DNA of 64,000 nucleotides from Deinococcus depolymerans (lineage in GTDB: Bacteria > Deinococcota > Deinococci > Deinococcales > Deinococcaceae): positions 206,131-270,130 of the forward strand of contig NZ_BAAADB010000012.1 of assembly GCF_039522025.1 (NCBI RefSeq), given 5' to 3'. A program made the position numbers and the translations under genes. This document shows positions 1 to 9,654 of the stretch, in pieces (positions within the stretch are counted from its first letter, which is position 1; every line of letters begins with the position of its first letter). The notes beneath the pieces were generated by a model that saw nothing but the letters and a program-made list of their open reading frames with translations, did no database searches and was not told the origin of the DNA.

Positions 1-1292
1 AACGTGCCGACCAGCGGGCGCAGGCCGCCGTAGAGGCTCAGGCCGTTGGCGGCGGCGCTCATGCCGAACTCGCGCACGCCGAACAGGACGTTGCGGCCGC
101 CCATGCTGTCGGCCTGCATCTCGCCGCCGTCCTTGATGGTGGTCTTGGTGCTGCCGGACACGTCGGCGCTGCCGCCCATCAGGCCGGGCACGGCGGCGGC
201 CAGCGCGCCGATGATCTCGCCGCTGGCGTTGCGGGTGGCGACGCCCTTGCCGCCGACCTCGTAGCTGGGCAGCACGTCGCTGAGGTTGGCGGGCAGGTCG
301 CGGGCCAGCAGGGCGTCGACCTCGGCACCCAGGTCGGGGTGCGCGGCGCGGTAGGCGTCCATCAGGGCGTTCCAGTCGGCTTCCAGTTTGGCGCCGCGTT
401 CCGTGGCGTCCATGTGGGCGCGCACCTCGTCGGGCACGGTGAAGGGCGGGTACTCCCAGCCGAGGGCGGCCTTGGTGGCGCTGACGCCGTCGGCGCCGAG
501 GGGTTCGCCGTGGGCCTTGCTGGTCCCGGCGCGGGGGCTGCCGAAGCCGATGACGGTGCGCACCTGGATCAGGGTGGGGCGGTCGCTGGCGTGCGCCTCG
601 CGGATGGCGGCGCGGATGGCGTCGAGGTCGTTGCCGTCCTTGACCTTCAGGACGTTCCAGCCGTACGCCTCGTAGCGCTGGGCGGTGTTCTCGCTTTCGG
701 CCTTGCTGGTGGCGGTGTCCAGCTGGACTTCGTTGTCGTCGTGCAGCCAGATCAGTTTGTTCAGGCGCAGGTGGCCGGCCAGGGCGGCGGCCTCGTGGTT
801 CACGCCTTCTTGCAGGTCGCCGTCACCGAGGATGGCGTAGGTGTGGTTGTCGAAGATGGGGAAGCCGGGGCGGTTGTAGCGCGCGGCGAGGTGCGCCTCG
901 GCCATGGCCATGCCGACGGTCATCGCGGCGCCCTGCCCGAGCGGGCCGGTGGTGGCGTCGAGGCCGGGGGTGTGGAAGAACTCGGGGTGGCCGGGGGTCT
1001 TGCTGCCCCACTGGCGGAAGTTCCTGAGTTCCTCGAGGGGCATGTCGTAGCCGGTGAGGTGCAGCAGGCTGTAGATCAGCATGCTGGCGTGCCCGGCGGA
1101 CAGCACGAAGCGGTCGCGGCCGGCCCATTCGGGGTGTGTGGGGTTGAAGCGCAGGAAGTCCTGCCACACCGCGTACGCCATGGGGGCGGCGCCGAGGGGA
1201 GCGCCTGGGTGGCCGCTGTTGGCGGCCTGCACGGCGTCGATGCTCAGGGTGCGGATGGTGTTCACACTCAGCTGGGAGATGTCGCTGGACAT
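1..1292 (-). CDS. tkt: Transketolase, 3' end cut off by window edge
   Basis: Thiamine-diphosphate enzyme that moves two-carbon ketol units in the non-oxidative pentose phosphate pathway and lies in the cytosol. About 430 of the usual roughly 660 residues are visible: the N-terminal pyrophosphate domain with [13 protein letters not shown] near residue 27 and the GDGDLQEG diphosphate/magnesium motif, then the beginning of the pyrimidine domain; the C-terminal domain lies beyond position 1. The ATG at 1292 is chosen because a TAGGAT -10 box ends 7 nt before it, giving a leaderless start, and the protein begins [19 protein letters not shown] as the family expects. Identification is secure. Confidence 0.97.
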   Translation of the reverse strand, partial: MSSDISQLSVNTIRTLSIDAVQAANSGHPGAPLGAAPMAYAVWQDFLRFNPTHPEWAGRDRFVLSAGHASMLIYSLLHLTGYDMPLEELRNFRQWGSKTPGHPEFFHTPGLDATTGPLGQGAAMTVGMAMAEAHLAARYNRPGFPIFDNHTYAILGDGDLQEGVNHEAAALAGHLRLNKLIWLHDDNEVQLDTATSKAESENTAQRYEAYGWNVLKVKDGNDLDAIRAAIREAHASDRPTLIQVRTVIGFGSPRAGTSKAHGEPLGADGVSATKAALGWEYPPFTVPDEVRAHMDATERGAKLEADWNALMDAYRAAHPDLGAEVDALLARDLPANLSDVLPSYEVGGKGVATRNASGEIIGALAAAVPGLMGGSADVSGSTKTTIKDGGEMQADSMGGRNVLFGVREFGMSAAANGLSLYGGLRPLVGT

Positions 1293-1338
1293 GTTGCGTA
1301 TCCTACCCCGAGAAGAGTATGTGTACTGTGTACACTTA
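1293..1338 (-). promoter_or_regulatory. tkt leaderless promoter with overlapping palindrome
   Basis: On the minus strand a TAGGAT -10 hexamer (1300-1305) lies 7 nt before the tkt ATG. Immediately upstream, across the expected -35 region, is the inverted repeat GTGTAC-TGT-GTACAC (1321-1335), extendable to 9 bp per arm with one mismatch (1318-1338). The position suggests a repressor site for tkt; the cognate regulator is unknown. Confidence 0.5.
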
Positions 1339-1436
1339 TGGAGACACCTTCACACTCCCATAGATAGGCTCCGTGGAGAGGCGACCGGGCAGCGGCCACG
1401 GGCGGGAACGTGCTCCCCCACGCGCAGGCAGAAGGA

Positions 1437-1589
1437 GGCCGCCCGTCGGGGTGACGGGCGGCCTGACTGGGCTCTGTGAGGGTGTGGGGCTGACCGCGCA
1501 GGATTCGCCGATGCGGGGGTCGGGAAACGTGATCTGGGGCCGGTATCCGTCCTGGGGTGCAGGCGCACCAACGTCGCCTCCGTTCCGGT
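1437..1589 (-). ncRNA. Candidate small RNA or tkt leader RNA ending in an 11-bp hairpin
   Basis: A strong promoter (1596-1624) fires leftward about 300 nt upstream of tkt. Roughly 130-150 nt downstream lies a perfect 11-bp stem, GGCCGCCCGTC / GACGGGCGGCC with a 5-nt loop (1437-1463), followed on the minus strand by a weak T-rich stretch (TCCTTCT). The transcript also contains a GGTGC-GCCT-GCACC hairpin near its 5' end. It does not match 4.5S, tmRNA or any riboswitch core I recognise. It may be an independent sRNA or an attenuated leader of tkt, which also has its own promoter closer in. Confidence 0.4.
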
Positions 1590-1595
1590 AAAGAC

Positions 1596-1624
1596 ATAAT
1601 ACGCCAGTGGCGTAAAAAGGTCAA
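1596..1624 (-). promoter_or_regulatory. Sigma-70 promoter with palindromic operator in the spacer
   Basis: Minus-strand TTGACC (1619-1624), 17-bp spacer, TATTAT (1596-1601): a near-consensus promoter that stands out in this GC-rich genome. The spacer and the -10 overlap a perfect 7-bp inverted repeat, TACGCCA-N-TGGCGTA (1600-1614). That is a typical repressor (or MerR-type activator) position. The region from here to 1823 holds no other feature I can support. Confidence 0.7.
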
Positions 1625-1823
1625 GCCCTTCCGTGAATAGAGTCTGAGTATGCGGACCCGTGTATCTTCACCCGACCTCCATCTCCAGCCGGCCGCGGCC
1701 GGCTCCTCGGCCGGACAGGCACGCCGCATATGCACGGACCGCAGGCTCCCCCATCCACCACTAGGCCAGAAGGCTTACCCCCCCGGTTCGCCCCCGGCAT
1801 GGGACGCCGCGCACCATGGCCGC

Positions 1824-2747
1824 ATGACCCACGCACACCGCACCGACCACCTCCCCACCCTGCGCCCCCTGCGCGCCGCCGACGCCGCAGCCGTCGCCCG
1901 CCTCGTGACCGAGGGCGTGCGCGGCCACTGGACCTACGCACCCGAACACTTCCGGGAGGCGCAGCCCGGCACCCGCCCCACCCGCCTCGTCGCCGAGCAG
2001 GACGGCGTGGTGATCGCCACCGCACGCCTCGCACCGTTCGGGGAGGGCGTGCCGGACGCCCTGCGCCTGGACGTGGCCGGGGACGCTGCCTGCTTCACGC
2101 CGCTGCTGCTGGCGCAGCTGGCCGAAGCGCCGGGCGGGTTCCGGCGCGTGCTGGGCGTCACCCGCGAGGACTTCACGGAGCAGATGACCTTCTTCGCGGC
2201 GGCCGGGTTCCGCAACGCCTGGCAGTCCTGGGGCGCGCACCTGGACCTGACCACCTTCGACCCCGCGCTCTTCGAGGCAGCGCAGGAGCGGCTGTTCCTG
2301 GCGGGGTACGAACCCGAACGCCTCACCCCGGACGCCCCCGACGCCGACTGGGACGCCCTGCACGCGCTGCACCAGACTGGCGTGCGCGACCAGCCGCGCA
2401 ACCCCACCACCACGCCCGACCCCCTCACCCGTGACGGGCTGCGCGACGTCATCCGGCGGGAGGAGGCCGCGTTCGTCACGCGCTGGCGCGGGCAGATCGT
2501 CGCCCTGACCCGCCTCACCCCACGTGGCACGGAAGTGGACAGCGAGGGAACCGTCACCCACCCGGACCACCGCCGCCGGGGCGTGATGACCGCCCTGAAA
2601 GCCCACGCGCTGACCTGGGCGAAAGGGGAGGGGTTCGCGCACGCCGGGACGGGCGGCACGGTCCTGAACCTCCCCATGCTGCGCGTGAACACCCGCCTGG
2701 GCTACCGCACGGAACGCATGTGGATCACCTGGGAGAAAGACCTCTGA
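1824..2747 (+). CDS. Tandem GNAT-family N-acetyltransferase
   Basis: A 307-residue protein with two GNAT folds. The C-terminal one carries a recognisable acetyl-CoA binding motif A (HPDHRRRGVMTALKAHAL, about residues 239-256) followed by the NxRLGY-type strand near the C terminus, so it is the likely catalytic unit; the N-terminal half is more degenerate. The substrate is not identifiable. I start at the ATG at 1824 (MTHAHRTDHLPTLRPL) because the similarity to GNAT strand 1 begins directly after it; the reading frame is open further upstream but with no domain content. It stands alone, convergent with the operon that follows. Confidence 0.85.
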   Translation: MTHAHRTDHLPTLRPLRAADAAAVARLVTEGVRGHWTYAPEHFREAQPGTRPTRLVAEQDGVVIATARLAPFGEGVPDALRLDVAGDAACFTPLLLAQLAEAPGGFRRVLGVTREDFTEQMTFFAAAGFRNAWQSWGAHLDLTTFDPALFEAAQERLFLAGYEPERLTPDAPDADWDALHALHQTGVRDQPRNPTTTPDPLTRDGLRDVIRREEAAFVTRWRGQIVALTRLTPRGTEVDSEGTVTHPDHRRRGVMTALKAHALTWAKGEGFAHAGTGGTVLNLPMLRVNTRLGYRTERMWITWEKDL

Positions 2748-2760
2748 GCGCAGGCACACG

Positions 2761-2909
2761 CTGCATATCCCGCCCGGACGCCCTGAAACAGGGGCGTGTC
2801 AGGGCGGGTTTTCCGGTGCCTGTGCATAGGCTTGACGGTTCCTGCATTCCGGGGTATTCTGTTCCTATCAATCGAAAGAAACGCCGCCGCCCGCAGAGGC
2901 GGATTTTTT
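2761..2909 (+). repeat. Promoter-terminator repeat element, copy A
   Basis: One of five copies in the window. CTGCATA at 2761, TTTTC at 2809 (23 bp before the -35), TTGACG (2832-2837), a 17-bp spacer containing CCTGCATTCCGGGG, TATTCT (2855-2860), then about 25 nt later a CCGCC/GGCGG hairpin (2887-2902) and T6. The predicted RNA is about 45 nt and ends before the convergent CDS at 2908-3384. Confidence 0.75.
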
Positions 2910-3384
2910 ATTTGTTCCCGGCGTCCTTTCCGCCGGGTGCAGGCGGGGCGAACTGCGCCGCGCCGCCCGCCGCGTCGAACTCGACCTGAAGGTCGGCCAC
3001 GGGCTGCTCCGGGCGGCTGGCCGGATCGCCGGGCAGGGTCTTCGCAAAGATCTCCAGCGCGTCCGGGTACCCGTCGCCGTCCGCGTCCCCGTTCGATTCG
3101 AGCAGGACTGACAGCGCCTGCGGGAACTTCACGGCGCGGCCCGCCTCCGCCTCGCGGCGGAAGGTCGCCTGGATGGCCTGCCCGAACGGGTTCCAGGGCG
3201 CACCGCCCGACCCGCGCACGTGGCAGTACGTGCAGGGCATCACGCGGCGGTCCAGCTGCCACAGCTCGTTCCCATCCGTCAGGTGCAGTTGCGGCGCGGC
3301 CTGCAGGCGGTACTTCGGGAGGGCCAGCGCCGCGCCGCCCAGCAGCGCCGCCAGCGCCAGCGTCACCCTGCCTGCGGCCTTCAT
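2908..3384 (-). CDS. Secreted CxxCH-motif protein with calcium-loop repeat
   Basis: A 158-residue exported protein. Residues 1-22 form a signal peptide ([21 protein letters not shown]). A single CTYCH motif near residue 52 is the covalent heme signature of c-type cytochromes, and a [12 protein letters not shown] loop near residue 100 is a thrombospondin-3/dockerin-like calcium site. Its ATG overlaps the stop of the DUF1501 gene by ATGA, so it is the last gene of a DUF1800-DUF1501 operon of secreted proteins. The function is unknown; heme attachment is inferred from one motif only. The tail ([12 protein letters not shown]) looks disordered. Confidence 0.8.
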   Translation of the reverse strand: MKAAGRVTLALAALLGGAALALPKYRLQAAPQLHLTDGNELWQLDRRVMPCTYCHVRGSGGAPWNPFGQAIQATFRREAEAGRAVKFPQALSVLLESNGDADGDGYPDALEIFAKTLPGDPASRPEQPVADLQVEFDAAGGAAQFAPPAPGGKDAGNK

Positions 3385-4553
3385 GCCAGCCAGCCCGGAC
3401 CCCGGAAGTCGCCGTTCAGGATCTCGCGGGCGTTCAGGCCCAGCCAGCCGCTCAGCGCCTCGGCGTACACGCCCCGGAAATCCTGCCGGTACTTGATGTC
3501 CCCGTCCGACAGGTCCTCCAGGTCCGGGCTGCTGCCGTGAATGCCGCCCCTGACACCCTGCCCGAGCGCGAACATCACGCTGCCCTTGCCGTGATCGGTG
3601 CCGGCGCTGCCGTTCTCGGCGACGCGCCGCCCGAACTCGGAGAAGCCCATGACGACCACGTTCTCGGCCAGCCCCTGCCGTTCCAGGTCCGCGTGGAATG
3701 CCGCGAGACCCGACGCGAGCGTGCCCAGCAGTTCGTCCTGCTCGGCGCGCTGCCCGGCGTGCGTGTCGAAGCCGCCCAGCGACACGTACAGCACCCGCTG
3801 CCCCACCCCGGCGGCGATCAGGCGGGCCGTGTCGCGCAGCTGCGCCGCGAACTTCCCGTCCGGATACGTCGCGCCCGAACGGTACTTCTGGGCGTTGGCC
3901 TGCACGCGCGCCGTGTTCTTCATCATCTGCCGGGTCGCCTGCGTCAGGAACGCCGCCTCACCGCTCCTGGCGGCGTCCAGCATGTCCCCGAACGCGCCAC
4001 CCAGACCCTGCGGGAGTTTCAGCTGGAAGTTCTCGACCGTGTCGATGCTGGGCAGGCTGAACTCGCTGGCCCGCAGCGCCTGCGGCGTGGCCGCGCCGAT
4101 GTTGCTGGCGCAGAACGGATCGCCGATCTTCTCGGCCAGACGGCCGATCCAGCCGTCCGACTGCGCCTGCGAGGGGTCCGCCGTGTGCCAGATCGCCATG
4201 CTGGCAAAGTGACTGCGGTTCGGGTTCGGGTAGCCCACGTTCTCCATCCAGGCCATGCGGCCACTGTCCCACAGGCCCATCAGCGGCCGCAGCGCGGGGT
4301 GCATGCCCAGGTCCGGCGTGAGGGTCAGCACGTCCTTCCTCGGGATGGCGATGGTGGGCCGCGCGGCGTAGTACGCGCCGTTGCTGTACGGAACGAGGGT
4401 GTTCAGGCCGTCGTTCCCGCCGGTCAGCTGAATCACGACCAGGGTCTTGCTGCCGCCGGCCTGCGCGGCGGCGCGCGCCAGGAAGCCCGGCATGCCGGTC
4501 GTGGCGGCCGCCGCCAGCGCGGAGAGTTTCAGGAAATCACGTCGGTTCGTCAC
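3381..4553 (-). CDS. DUF1501 family protein, Tat-exported
   Basis: A 390-residue member of the DUF1501 family, alkaline-phosphatase-fold proteins usually encoded next to DUF1800. It begins with a twin-arginine signal ([18 protein letters not shown]), so it is exported folded. Conserved [18 protein letters not shown] and the [14 protein letters not shown] segment near the C terminus are present. I choose the GTG at 4553 because GGGAGG lies 7 nt upstream and the RRDFLK motif follows; a longer frame upstream would add a leader not typical of the family. The biochemical role is not established. Confidence 0.9.
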   Translation of the reverse strand: MTNRRDFLKLSALAAAATTGMPGFLARAAAQAGGSKTLVVIQLTGGNDGLNTLVPYSNGAYYAARPTIAIPRKDVLTLTPDLGMHPALRPLMGLWDSGRMAWMENVGYPNPNRSHFASMAIWHTADPSQAQSDGWIGRLAEKIGDPFCASNIGAATPQALRASEFSLPSIDTVENFQLKLPQGLGGAFGDMLDAARSGEAAFLTQATRQMMKNTARVQANAQKYRSGATYPDGKFAAQLRDTARLIAAGVGQRVLYVSLGGFDTHAGQRAEQDELLGTLASGLAAFHADLERQGLAENVVVMGFSEFGRRVAENGSAGTDHGKGSVMFALGQGVRGGIHGSSPDLEDLSDGDIKYRQDFRGVYAEALSGWLGLNAREILNGDFRGPGWLA

Positions 4554-4655
4554 GGATAAACCTCCCGGAAGGTTCAGAAAGAACAGGAAGAAAAGAACAG
4601 GAAGAACAGTGTCGGGCACGGTGCCCGCAGCCCACAGCCCGGCCGCCGGACAGGG

Positions 4656-5921
4656 TCAGGCGAGCTGGAATTCGGGGCTGATCAGGTGCAGGTACGTCGC
4701 CTGCTGCGGGTTCAGCTTCAGGGTGGCCGCCGCGCTGGGCGGGCGTTCCAGGCCGGTCAGCGCCAGCGCGGACGGCGCGGCCGTCAGGGGCGGAGCCTTG
4801 CCGCCCAGCGTCAGGGCCGCCGCGAGCTGCAGGCGCAGCAGCAGGGTGGTGTCGTTGATCCACTCGCGCCCGCCGTCCCAGCCCTTGACGTTCTCGGGTT
4901 GCAGCAGCACCTGCCCCATGCGCCCGGCCGTCTGCGTGAGGTTCAACAGGGCCTTGGCATCCAGTTTCGGCTGCCCCAGGGTGCGCAGCGCGCCCACCAC
5001 GTACTCGACCGGACTGCGGATGATCCGCGCGCGGCTGGCGTAGAAGGCCTCGCTGGCCAGCAGTTCCTCCAGCACGGCCCGCACGTTCCCGTTCGTGCGC
5101 CGCCACGTCTCGGCGCTGCCCTGCACGGCCGCCTCGTCCGGCGTGTCGGCCAGGAACGCGCGGTGCAGTTTGCGGCTCACGAACGCGGCCGTCCGCGGGT
5201 GCGTGGCGGCCAGCCGGACGATGTCCTCGCCGCGCAGCTCTCCGCTGTGGCCCAGGTACGTCTTGCGGCCCGGATCGTGCTGCCGTTCCAGGAACACGAA
5301 CCGTGACGGTTCCAGGTAGTTCTGGTTGCCGCGCCCACCCTCGAAGGTCCAGCCGGTCAGGGCGCGCGCGCCCTCGCGCACGTCCTCCTCGGAGTACGGC
5401 CCGATGCCGGTCGTGAACAGTTCCAGCAGCTCCCGGCTGAAATTCTCGTTCGGTTTCCCCCGGCGGTTCTGGTCGTTGTCGAGGTAGCGCAGCATCGCCG
5501 GGGACTGCGCGACCTCCAGCGTGAACCGCTCGAAACTCGCGGTCGCCGCGTGCCGCCGCAGCAGCCCCAGGTACCCGGCCAGCGCGTGCACGTTCCGGAC
5601 CTTGTCGGTGCCGACCACGAAGTGATTGCTCCAGGTCAGGGCCAGTTTCTCGCGCAGCGGGTGCGGGCCGTACACCAGCTCGAACAGCCACGCGCCGCGC
5701 GTCAGCTGGATCATCGGCCCCGGCCCGGCCCCCTGCATGGGATCGAAGGGATTGCCGGGCGCGGTCGTCTGGTCGAACGCCAGGGCCTCGCGCGCGGCCG
5801 TGCGGGCGTCCTTGCCCACCAGCGCGCGGATCTGCGCGTCGGTCGCGCCGAACGCCGTGCGGCGCAGGAAGTGCGCGGCGTCCTCGGCCGTGAGCTTGCG
5901 GGTCAGGGGGGTCAGGGTCAT
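4656..5921 (-). CDS. DUF1800 family protein
   Basis: A 421-residue DUF1800 protein, the usual upstream partner of DUF1501 genes. Family landmarks are [18 protein letters not shown] near the N terminus, [10 protein letters not shown] around residue 95, [16 protein letters not shown] near residue 165 and ALTGWTF. AAGGAG sits 5 nt before the ATG at 5921. No obvious signal peptide is visible, unlike its DUF1501 partner. The two genes and the CxxCH gene downstream form one minus-strand operon with a 102-nt gap after this gene. The function is unknown; they are probably exported envelope proteins. Confidence 0.9.
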   Translation of the reverse strand: MTLTPLTRKLTAEDAAHFLRRTAFGATDAQIRALVGKDARTAAREALAFDQTTAPGNPFDPMQGAGPGPMIQLTRGAWLFELVYGPHPLREKLALTWSNHFVVGTDKVRNVHALAGYLGLLRRHAATASFERFTLEVAQSPAMLRYLDNDQNRRGKPNENFSRELLELFTTGIGPYSEEDVREGARALTGWTFEGGRGNQNYLEPSRFVFLERQHDPGRKTYLGHSGELRGEDIVRLAATHPRTAAFVSRKLHRAFLADTPDEAAVQGSAETWRRTNGNVRAVLEELLASEAFYASRARIIRSPVEYVVGALRTLGQPKLDAKALLNLTQTAGRMGQVLLQPENVKGWDGGREWINDTTLLLRLQLAAALTLGGKAPPLTAAPSALALTGLERPPSAAATLKLNPQQATYLHLISPEFQLA

Positions 5922-5957
5922 GGGGTCTCCTTGAAACGGGGTGCGGTGAACCGTGGT

Positions 5958-6740
5958 CTAGGGATTGGAGTCCCCCGGCCCCGCAAAAGTTCCCAGGGCG
6001 TCCGGCGAGGCCCGCCGCACCCCCGCCAGCGCCGCGCGCAACTCGGTGTCCGGGAGGTTCCCGACCAGCCACACGAACGCGTTCCCCACCCGCCGGGACG
6101 CCACGCCCGGCGCACCCCGGACGTCCTGCGGGGCCAGCACCAGCGCCAGCACGTTCAGGCCGTCACTCAGGGCGATTTCCAGGCCGCCCGCCTCGCGGGT
6201 ACGGACGCCCACCGGCGTGAACCCCGCCGGGAGACTCAGGCCCGGCAGCGCCCGCCCCAGCGCCACGCGCAGCCCCGCCGGAATGGCCGTCACCGCCGCC
6301 GCGACCTTCACCGGCGCGGCGTTCACCTTCAGGAACGCCGCGCGGCGCACCACCGCACCGTCCGCGCGGCGTTCCTCGAAGGCCAGCGGCACGTTCCACG
6401 CGCGGTCCACCCACAGCGACCAGCGGCCCGCGCCGCCCACCTTCGGCGTCAGGTCGAAGCGCACGGCGTCCCGGCCTGCCACGGACTGCGGCCCGGCGCT
6501 GACCACCGTGAAATTCTTCAGCAGCAGCGCCGGCCGCACCGCCACGACCGGCAGGGCGTTCGCGGCGCGGGTGGGCACGGCGCGCGGCGGGAACAGCACC
6601 GTCACCTCGGCCTGCCCGCGCGCCGCGAGCGTCCGCGCCCGCTTCAGGGCAGAGAGCAGGTCGTCCGTGTCGCTGGCATGCGCCGCGCCGCCCAGCGCGG
6701 CGAGCAGCAGGGCGGTTCCCAGCCGCGCGGCCCGCCTCAC
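5958..6740 (-). CDS. RseB/MucB-like periplasmic sigma-factor regulator
   Basis: A 260-residue exported protein whose N-terminal [21 protein letters not shown] and C-terminal [34 protein letters not shown] segments resemble the two domains of MucB/RseB, which in proteobacteria bind the anti-sigma factor RseA and delay its proteolysis. A signal peptide ([18 protein letters not shown]) follows the GTG start at 6740, which overlaps the stop of the anti-sigma gene as GTGA. It is the third gene of the sigma/anti-sigma operon. Sequence similarity is weak by eye, so the name rests on both motifs and context. Confidence 0.75.
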   Translation of the reverse strand: MRRAARLGTALLLAALGGAAHASDTDDLLSALKRARTLAARGQAEVTVLFPPRAVPTRAANALPVVAVRPALLLKNFTVVSAGPQSVAGRDAVRFDLTPKVGGAGRWSLWVDRAWNVPLAFEERRADGAVVRRAAFLKVNAAPVKVAAAVTAIPAGLRVALGRALPGLSLPAGFTPVGVRTREAGGLEIALSDGLNVLALVLAPQDVRGAPGVASRRVGNAFVWLVGNLPDTELRAALAGVRRASPDALGTFAGPGDSNP

Positions 6741-7015
6741 CAGCCCTCTCCCCAGGCGCTCTGGTAGGCGTCGTACGCCGCGCTGCTCGGCAGGGCCGGG
6801 GTGGGGCGCAGCACGGTCAGGCCCGCCACGACCGCCGCCGAGGCGAGCGCCGCCGACACCCACCCGGCCCGCCGGGTCCGCTGCTGCGCCTGCCGCGCAC
6901 GGTGGCCCGTCAGGAACCGCCCGGCCGCGCCGTGATCCTCGGGCGTCAGGGTGCGGGCCTGCGCCAGCAGGGTGTCCAGGTCAGGGTCCGGCAGGTCATT
7001 CGGGTGGTCAGTCAT
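6737..7015 (-). CDS. Small membrane anti-sigma factor
   Basis: A 92-residue protein with an N-terminal cytoplasmic region ([21 protein letters not shown]), a basic stretch and one membrane segment ([18 protein letters not shown], about residues 52-69), then a short extracytoplasmic tail. This layout, the ECF sigma gene overlapping its start by 8 nt and the RseB-like gene overlapping its end support an anti-sigma role. No zinc-binding HxxxCxxC motif is seen, so it is not a ZAS-type protein. The assignment is by context more than by sequence. Confidence 0.7.
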   Translation of the reverse strand: MTDHPNDLPDPDLDTLLAQARTLTPEDHGAAGRFLTGHRARQAQQRTRRAGWVSAALASAAVVAGLTVLRPTPALPSSAAYDAYQSAWGEGW

Positions 7016-7571
7016 GGGGGGTCACTCCGGCGCAGGTCAGCCACGCCCGCAGGGCCGCGCGGCCCCGATTGATGCGGCTCTTGACGGTGCCGAGTTCCGC
7101 GCCGGTCAGCGCGGCGATCTCGGCGTACTCCAGGCCCGACACCTCGCGCAGCGTCACCGCCTCGCGCTGCTCGGGCGGCAGGGTCCGCAGCGCCGCCGAG
7201 AGCTGCTCGCGGAGCTGCGTGACCTCGGCGGCGCGCGTCAGGTTCTGCGCGGAGGCGGGTTCCGGCGCGTCCTCCAGCGGCACGCTGGGACGGTGGCGGC
7301 CCAGGGTTTTCGTGCAGGCGTTCAGGGTGATGCGGTGCAGCCACGTGCTGAACTGCGCGTCTCCCCGGAAGCCCCGCAGGCCCCGGTGCGCGGCCACGAA
7401 CACGTCCTGCACGACCTCGTCCGCCGCGCCCGGCCCGACGTTCAGCGCCGCCAGCCGGTGCACGGCCGGCGCGTGACGGGTCACGAGCACCTCGAAGGCC
7501 CGCTCGTCCCGCACGGCCAGCCGCGCGAGTTCCGGGTCAGACAGGGAATCCAGGGCGTCATTCAAGGTCAC
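7008..7571 (-). CDS. ECF-family RNA polymerase sigma factor
   Basis: A 187-residue sigma-70 family factor with region 2 ([20 protein letters not shown], including the [11 protein letters not shown] helix) and region 4 ([21 protein letters not shown] followed by [15 protein letters not shown]). It directs polymerase to a stress regulon, probably envelope-related given the anti-sigma and RseB-like genes downstream in the same operon. I place the start at the GTG at 7571 ([19 protein letters not shown]), which matches the family N terminus; an ATG-led frame 18 codons upstream has no family similarity. It is divergent from the DtxR-type regulator gene. Confidence 0.92.
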   Translation of the reverse strand: MTLNDALDSLSDPELARLAVRDERAFEVLVTRHAPAVHRLAALNVGPGAADEVVQDVFVAAHRGLRGFRGDAQFSTWLHRITLNACTKTLGRHRPSVPLEDAPEPASAQNLTRAAEVTQLREQLSAALRTLPPEQREAVTLREVSGLEYAEIAALTGAELGTVKSRINRGRAALRAWLTCAGVTPHD

Positions 7572-7648
7572 CTCACAGCTTAGAGGTCCCGTCACCTGGA
7601 AAAGTTCCGCCCGCCTGCCCCGCACCCCCCCCGGCTACACTGGGGGGC

Positions 7649-8317
7649 ATGACGGCCCGTTCCCTCTCGCCTTCCGCCGAGGATTACCTCAAGCACCTGC
7701 TGCGCCTCGGGCAGACGGGCAAGGTCAGCACCCAGGCACTGGCCGACGCCCTGAACGTCGCGCCCGCCAGCGCCACCGGCATGCTGCGAAAACTGACCGA
7801 ACAGGGCCTCGTGTCGCACGCCCCGTACCAGGGCGCCCGCCTGACCGCCGAGGGTGAACGCGTCGCCATGGAAGTCCTGCGCCACCACCGCCTGCTGGAA
7901 CTGTTCCTGCACCGCGCGCTCGGCGTGCCGCTCGACGAACTGCACGAGGAGGCCGAGCGGCTCGAGCACGCCCTGAGCGAACGCCTGGAAGCCCGCATCG
8001 CCGCGTGGCTGGGCGACCCCACGCACGACCCGCACGGCGACCCGATCCCCACCCTGCAGGGCGAGATGCCCACCCGCGCCGAGCGCCGCCTGTCGCAGCA
8101 GGCCGTGGGCGACGAGGTGACCGTCACGCGCGTCCCGGACGGAGACGCCGGGCAACTGCGGACCCTGCTGAACGTGGGCCTGACCCCCGGCGCGACCCTG
8201 GAAGTCCGCGAGATCGACACGGCCCTGGGCACCCTGACCGTCTGGGTGGACGGACACACCCTGACCGTGTCGCTGGGGGTCGCCGCGCAGGTGCACGTGG
8301 CCGCGCCCCACGCATGA
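7649..8317 (+). CDS. DtxR/MntR-family metal-dependent repressor
   Basis: A 222-residue regulator with an N-terminal winged helix ([20 protein letters not shown], then [17 protein letters not shown]), a metal-binding dimerisation region ([19 protein letters not shown]) and a C-terminal FeoA/SH3-like domain (from about residue 155). Such proteins sense Fe or Mn and repress uptake genes. TACACT at 7636-7641 lies 7 nt before the ATG, so it is probably leaderless. Its stop overlaps the cobS start (ATGA), placing a metal sensor at the head of a cobalamin operon. Which metal it senses cannot be told from sequence alone. Confidence 0.9.
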   Translation: MTARSLSPSAEDYLKHLLRLGQTGKVSTQALADALNVAPASATGMLRKLTEQGLVSHAPYQGARLTAEGERVAMEVLRHHRLLELFLHRALGVPLDELHEEAERLEHALSERLEARIAAWLGDPTHDPHGDPIPTLQGEMPTRAERRLSQQAVGDEVTVTRVPDGDAGQLRTLLNVGLTPGATLEVREIDTALGTLTVWVDGHTLTVSLGVAAQVHVAAPHA

Positions 8318-9060
8318 CGCTGCCCGCCTCCCACCCGGGCCGCGTCCGGCGGCAGCTGCGGGCCGCGCACCTGGCCCTGACGTTCCTGACGACCCTGCCG
8401 CTGCCGCACGTCACCGAGATCCGGGACGGGGACTTCGCGCGGGCCAGCGCGTACTACCCGCTCGCCGGGTACGCCGTGGGCGGCGTGGTGACGGGGCTGC
8501 TGTGGCTGGACGTGCCGCTGCCCGGCGGCGTGACCGCCGCGCTGGGCGTGGGCGCGTGGCTGCTGCTGACCGGGATGCTGCACTTCGACGGACTGGTGGA
8601 CAGCGCCGACGCCCTGTTCGCCATGAAGACCCCCGCGGAGCGGCTGGTGATCCTGCGCGACGTGCACGTGGGCGCGTTCGGACTGGCGACCGGGGGGCTG
8701 TCCCTGCTGCTGCTCTGGAGTCTGCTGTCGGCCCCCATTCCGCCGCTGGCGCCGCTGGTGGCTGCCGTGGCGGCGCGGACGCTGCTACTGATTCCCATGA
8801 ACACCTACCCCGCCGCGCGTGCCGAGAGCCTGGGCGCCCGCTCGCGCGAGGGTCGCCTCTGGGCCGCGCTGCTGCTCGCCGCGCCCACCCTGCTGATCCC
8901 CGGCGCGTGGGCGGCGTGGCTCTCGGCCCTGGTGGGCGCGCTGCTGGTGGCGGCATTCGCGGCGCGGCGGCTGGGCGGCGGCCTGAACGGCGACACGTAC
9001 GGCATGATCGTGGTCACGGCGGAACTGCTCGCGCTGACCGCGTTCGCCTGGGGTCGCTGA
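8314..9060 (+). CDS. cobS: Adenosylcobinamide-GDP ribazoletransferase (cobalamin synthase)
   Basis: Membrane enzyme that joins adenosylcobinamide-GDP and alpha-ribazole(-phosphate) in the last steps of vitamin B12 assembly. It has 248 residues, the normal length. The signature [19 protein letters not shown] with its acidic residues is present near residue 87-105, and five or six hydrophobic segments follow. It starts inside the last codon of the regulator gene (ATGA) and is followed after 2 nt by cobC, so translation is coupled. Confidence 0.95.
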   Translation: MTLPASHPGRVRRQLRAAHLALTFLTTLPLPHVTEIRDGDFARASAYYPLAGYAVGGVVTGLLWLDVPLPGGVTAALGVGAWLLLTGMLHFDGLVDSADALFAMKTPAERLVILRDVHVGAFGLATGGLSLLLLWSLLSAPIPPLAPLVAAVAARTLLLIPMNTYPAARAESLGARSREGRLWAALLLAAPTLLIPGAWAAWLSALVGALLVAAFAARRLGGGLNGDTYGMIVVTAELLALTAFAWGR

Positions 9061-9062
9061 GC

Positions 9063-9635
9063 ATGCCCGGGGGCCTGACGCTGCATCTGGTGCGTCACGC
9101 GCCCACCCTCCCGAACGCGCAGCGCCGTTACCCGCACCCGCACGAGGACGCGCCCCTCACGCCCGCCGGGGCAGAACTGGCCCGCCGCCTCGACCTGCCC
9201 CGGGGCGCGCTGGCGTTCACGTCCCCGCTGGGCCGCGCCCGGCAGACCGCGCGGCTGGCCGGCTTCCCGCACGCCCTGCCCCAACCCGCGCTGGCAGAGG
9301 CGAGTTTCGGCGTGATGGCCGGGCACACCTGGACCGAACTGGAAGCCGCGCACGGCGACGCGCCCCGCACCTGGATCGACGCGCTGGGCGACCCCCACAG
9401 CCCCCACGGTCCCCCCGGCGGCGACACCGGCCAGGGCTTTCACGCCCGCGTGCAGGCGTGGCTGGACACCCTGCCCGCCGGCGAGGCGGTGGCCTTCACG
9501 CACGCCGGGCCGCTGCTGGCCGCGCTGCGCCTCACCGTGGGCCTCGCGGCGGTCGCCACGCCGCCCGGCACGGTCGCCACGCTGCGCCGCGAAGGGGGGC
9601 ACTGGTGGCTGACCGCGCTGCGCCCGCCTCCCTGA
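9063..9635 (+). CDS. cobC: Histidine phosphatase, probable alpha-ribazole phosphatase
   Basis: A 190-residue member of the histidine phosphatase superfamily: the N-terminal LHLVRHAPT supplies the phosphorylated His and Arg, [11 protein letters not shown] the second Arg, and [11 protein letters not shown] the distal His. The position between cobS and cobT points to removal of the 5'-phosphate from alpha-ribazole phosphate or cobalamin phosphate. It lies 2 nt after cobS. Without the context the fold would only indicate a phosphoglycerate-mutase-like phosphatase. Confidence 0.88.
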   Translation: MPGGLTLHLVRHAPTLPNAQRRYPHPHEDAPLTPAGAELARRLDLPRGALAFTSPLGRARQTARLAGFPHALPQPALAEASFGVMAGHTWTELEAAHGDAPRTWIDALGDPHSPHGPPGGDTGQGFHARVQAWLDTLPAGEAVAFTHAGPLLAALRLTVGLAAVATPPGTVATLRREGGHWWLTALRPPP

Positions 9636-9654
9636 ACGGGCAGAATGCCCGCTG

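Noticed and set aside
1350..1571. A 73-codon minus-strand protein in the transcript upstream of tkt
   Set aside because: Start would be TTG or GTG with Arg/Pro-rich, low-complexity translation that runs through the 11-bp hairpin; it looks like a chance frame.
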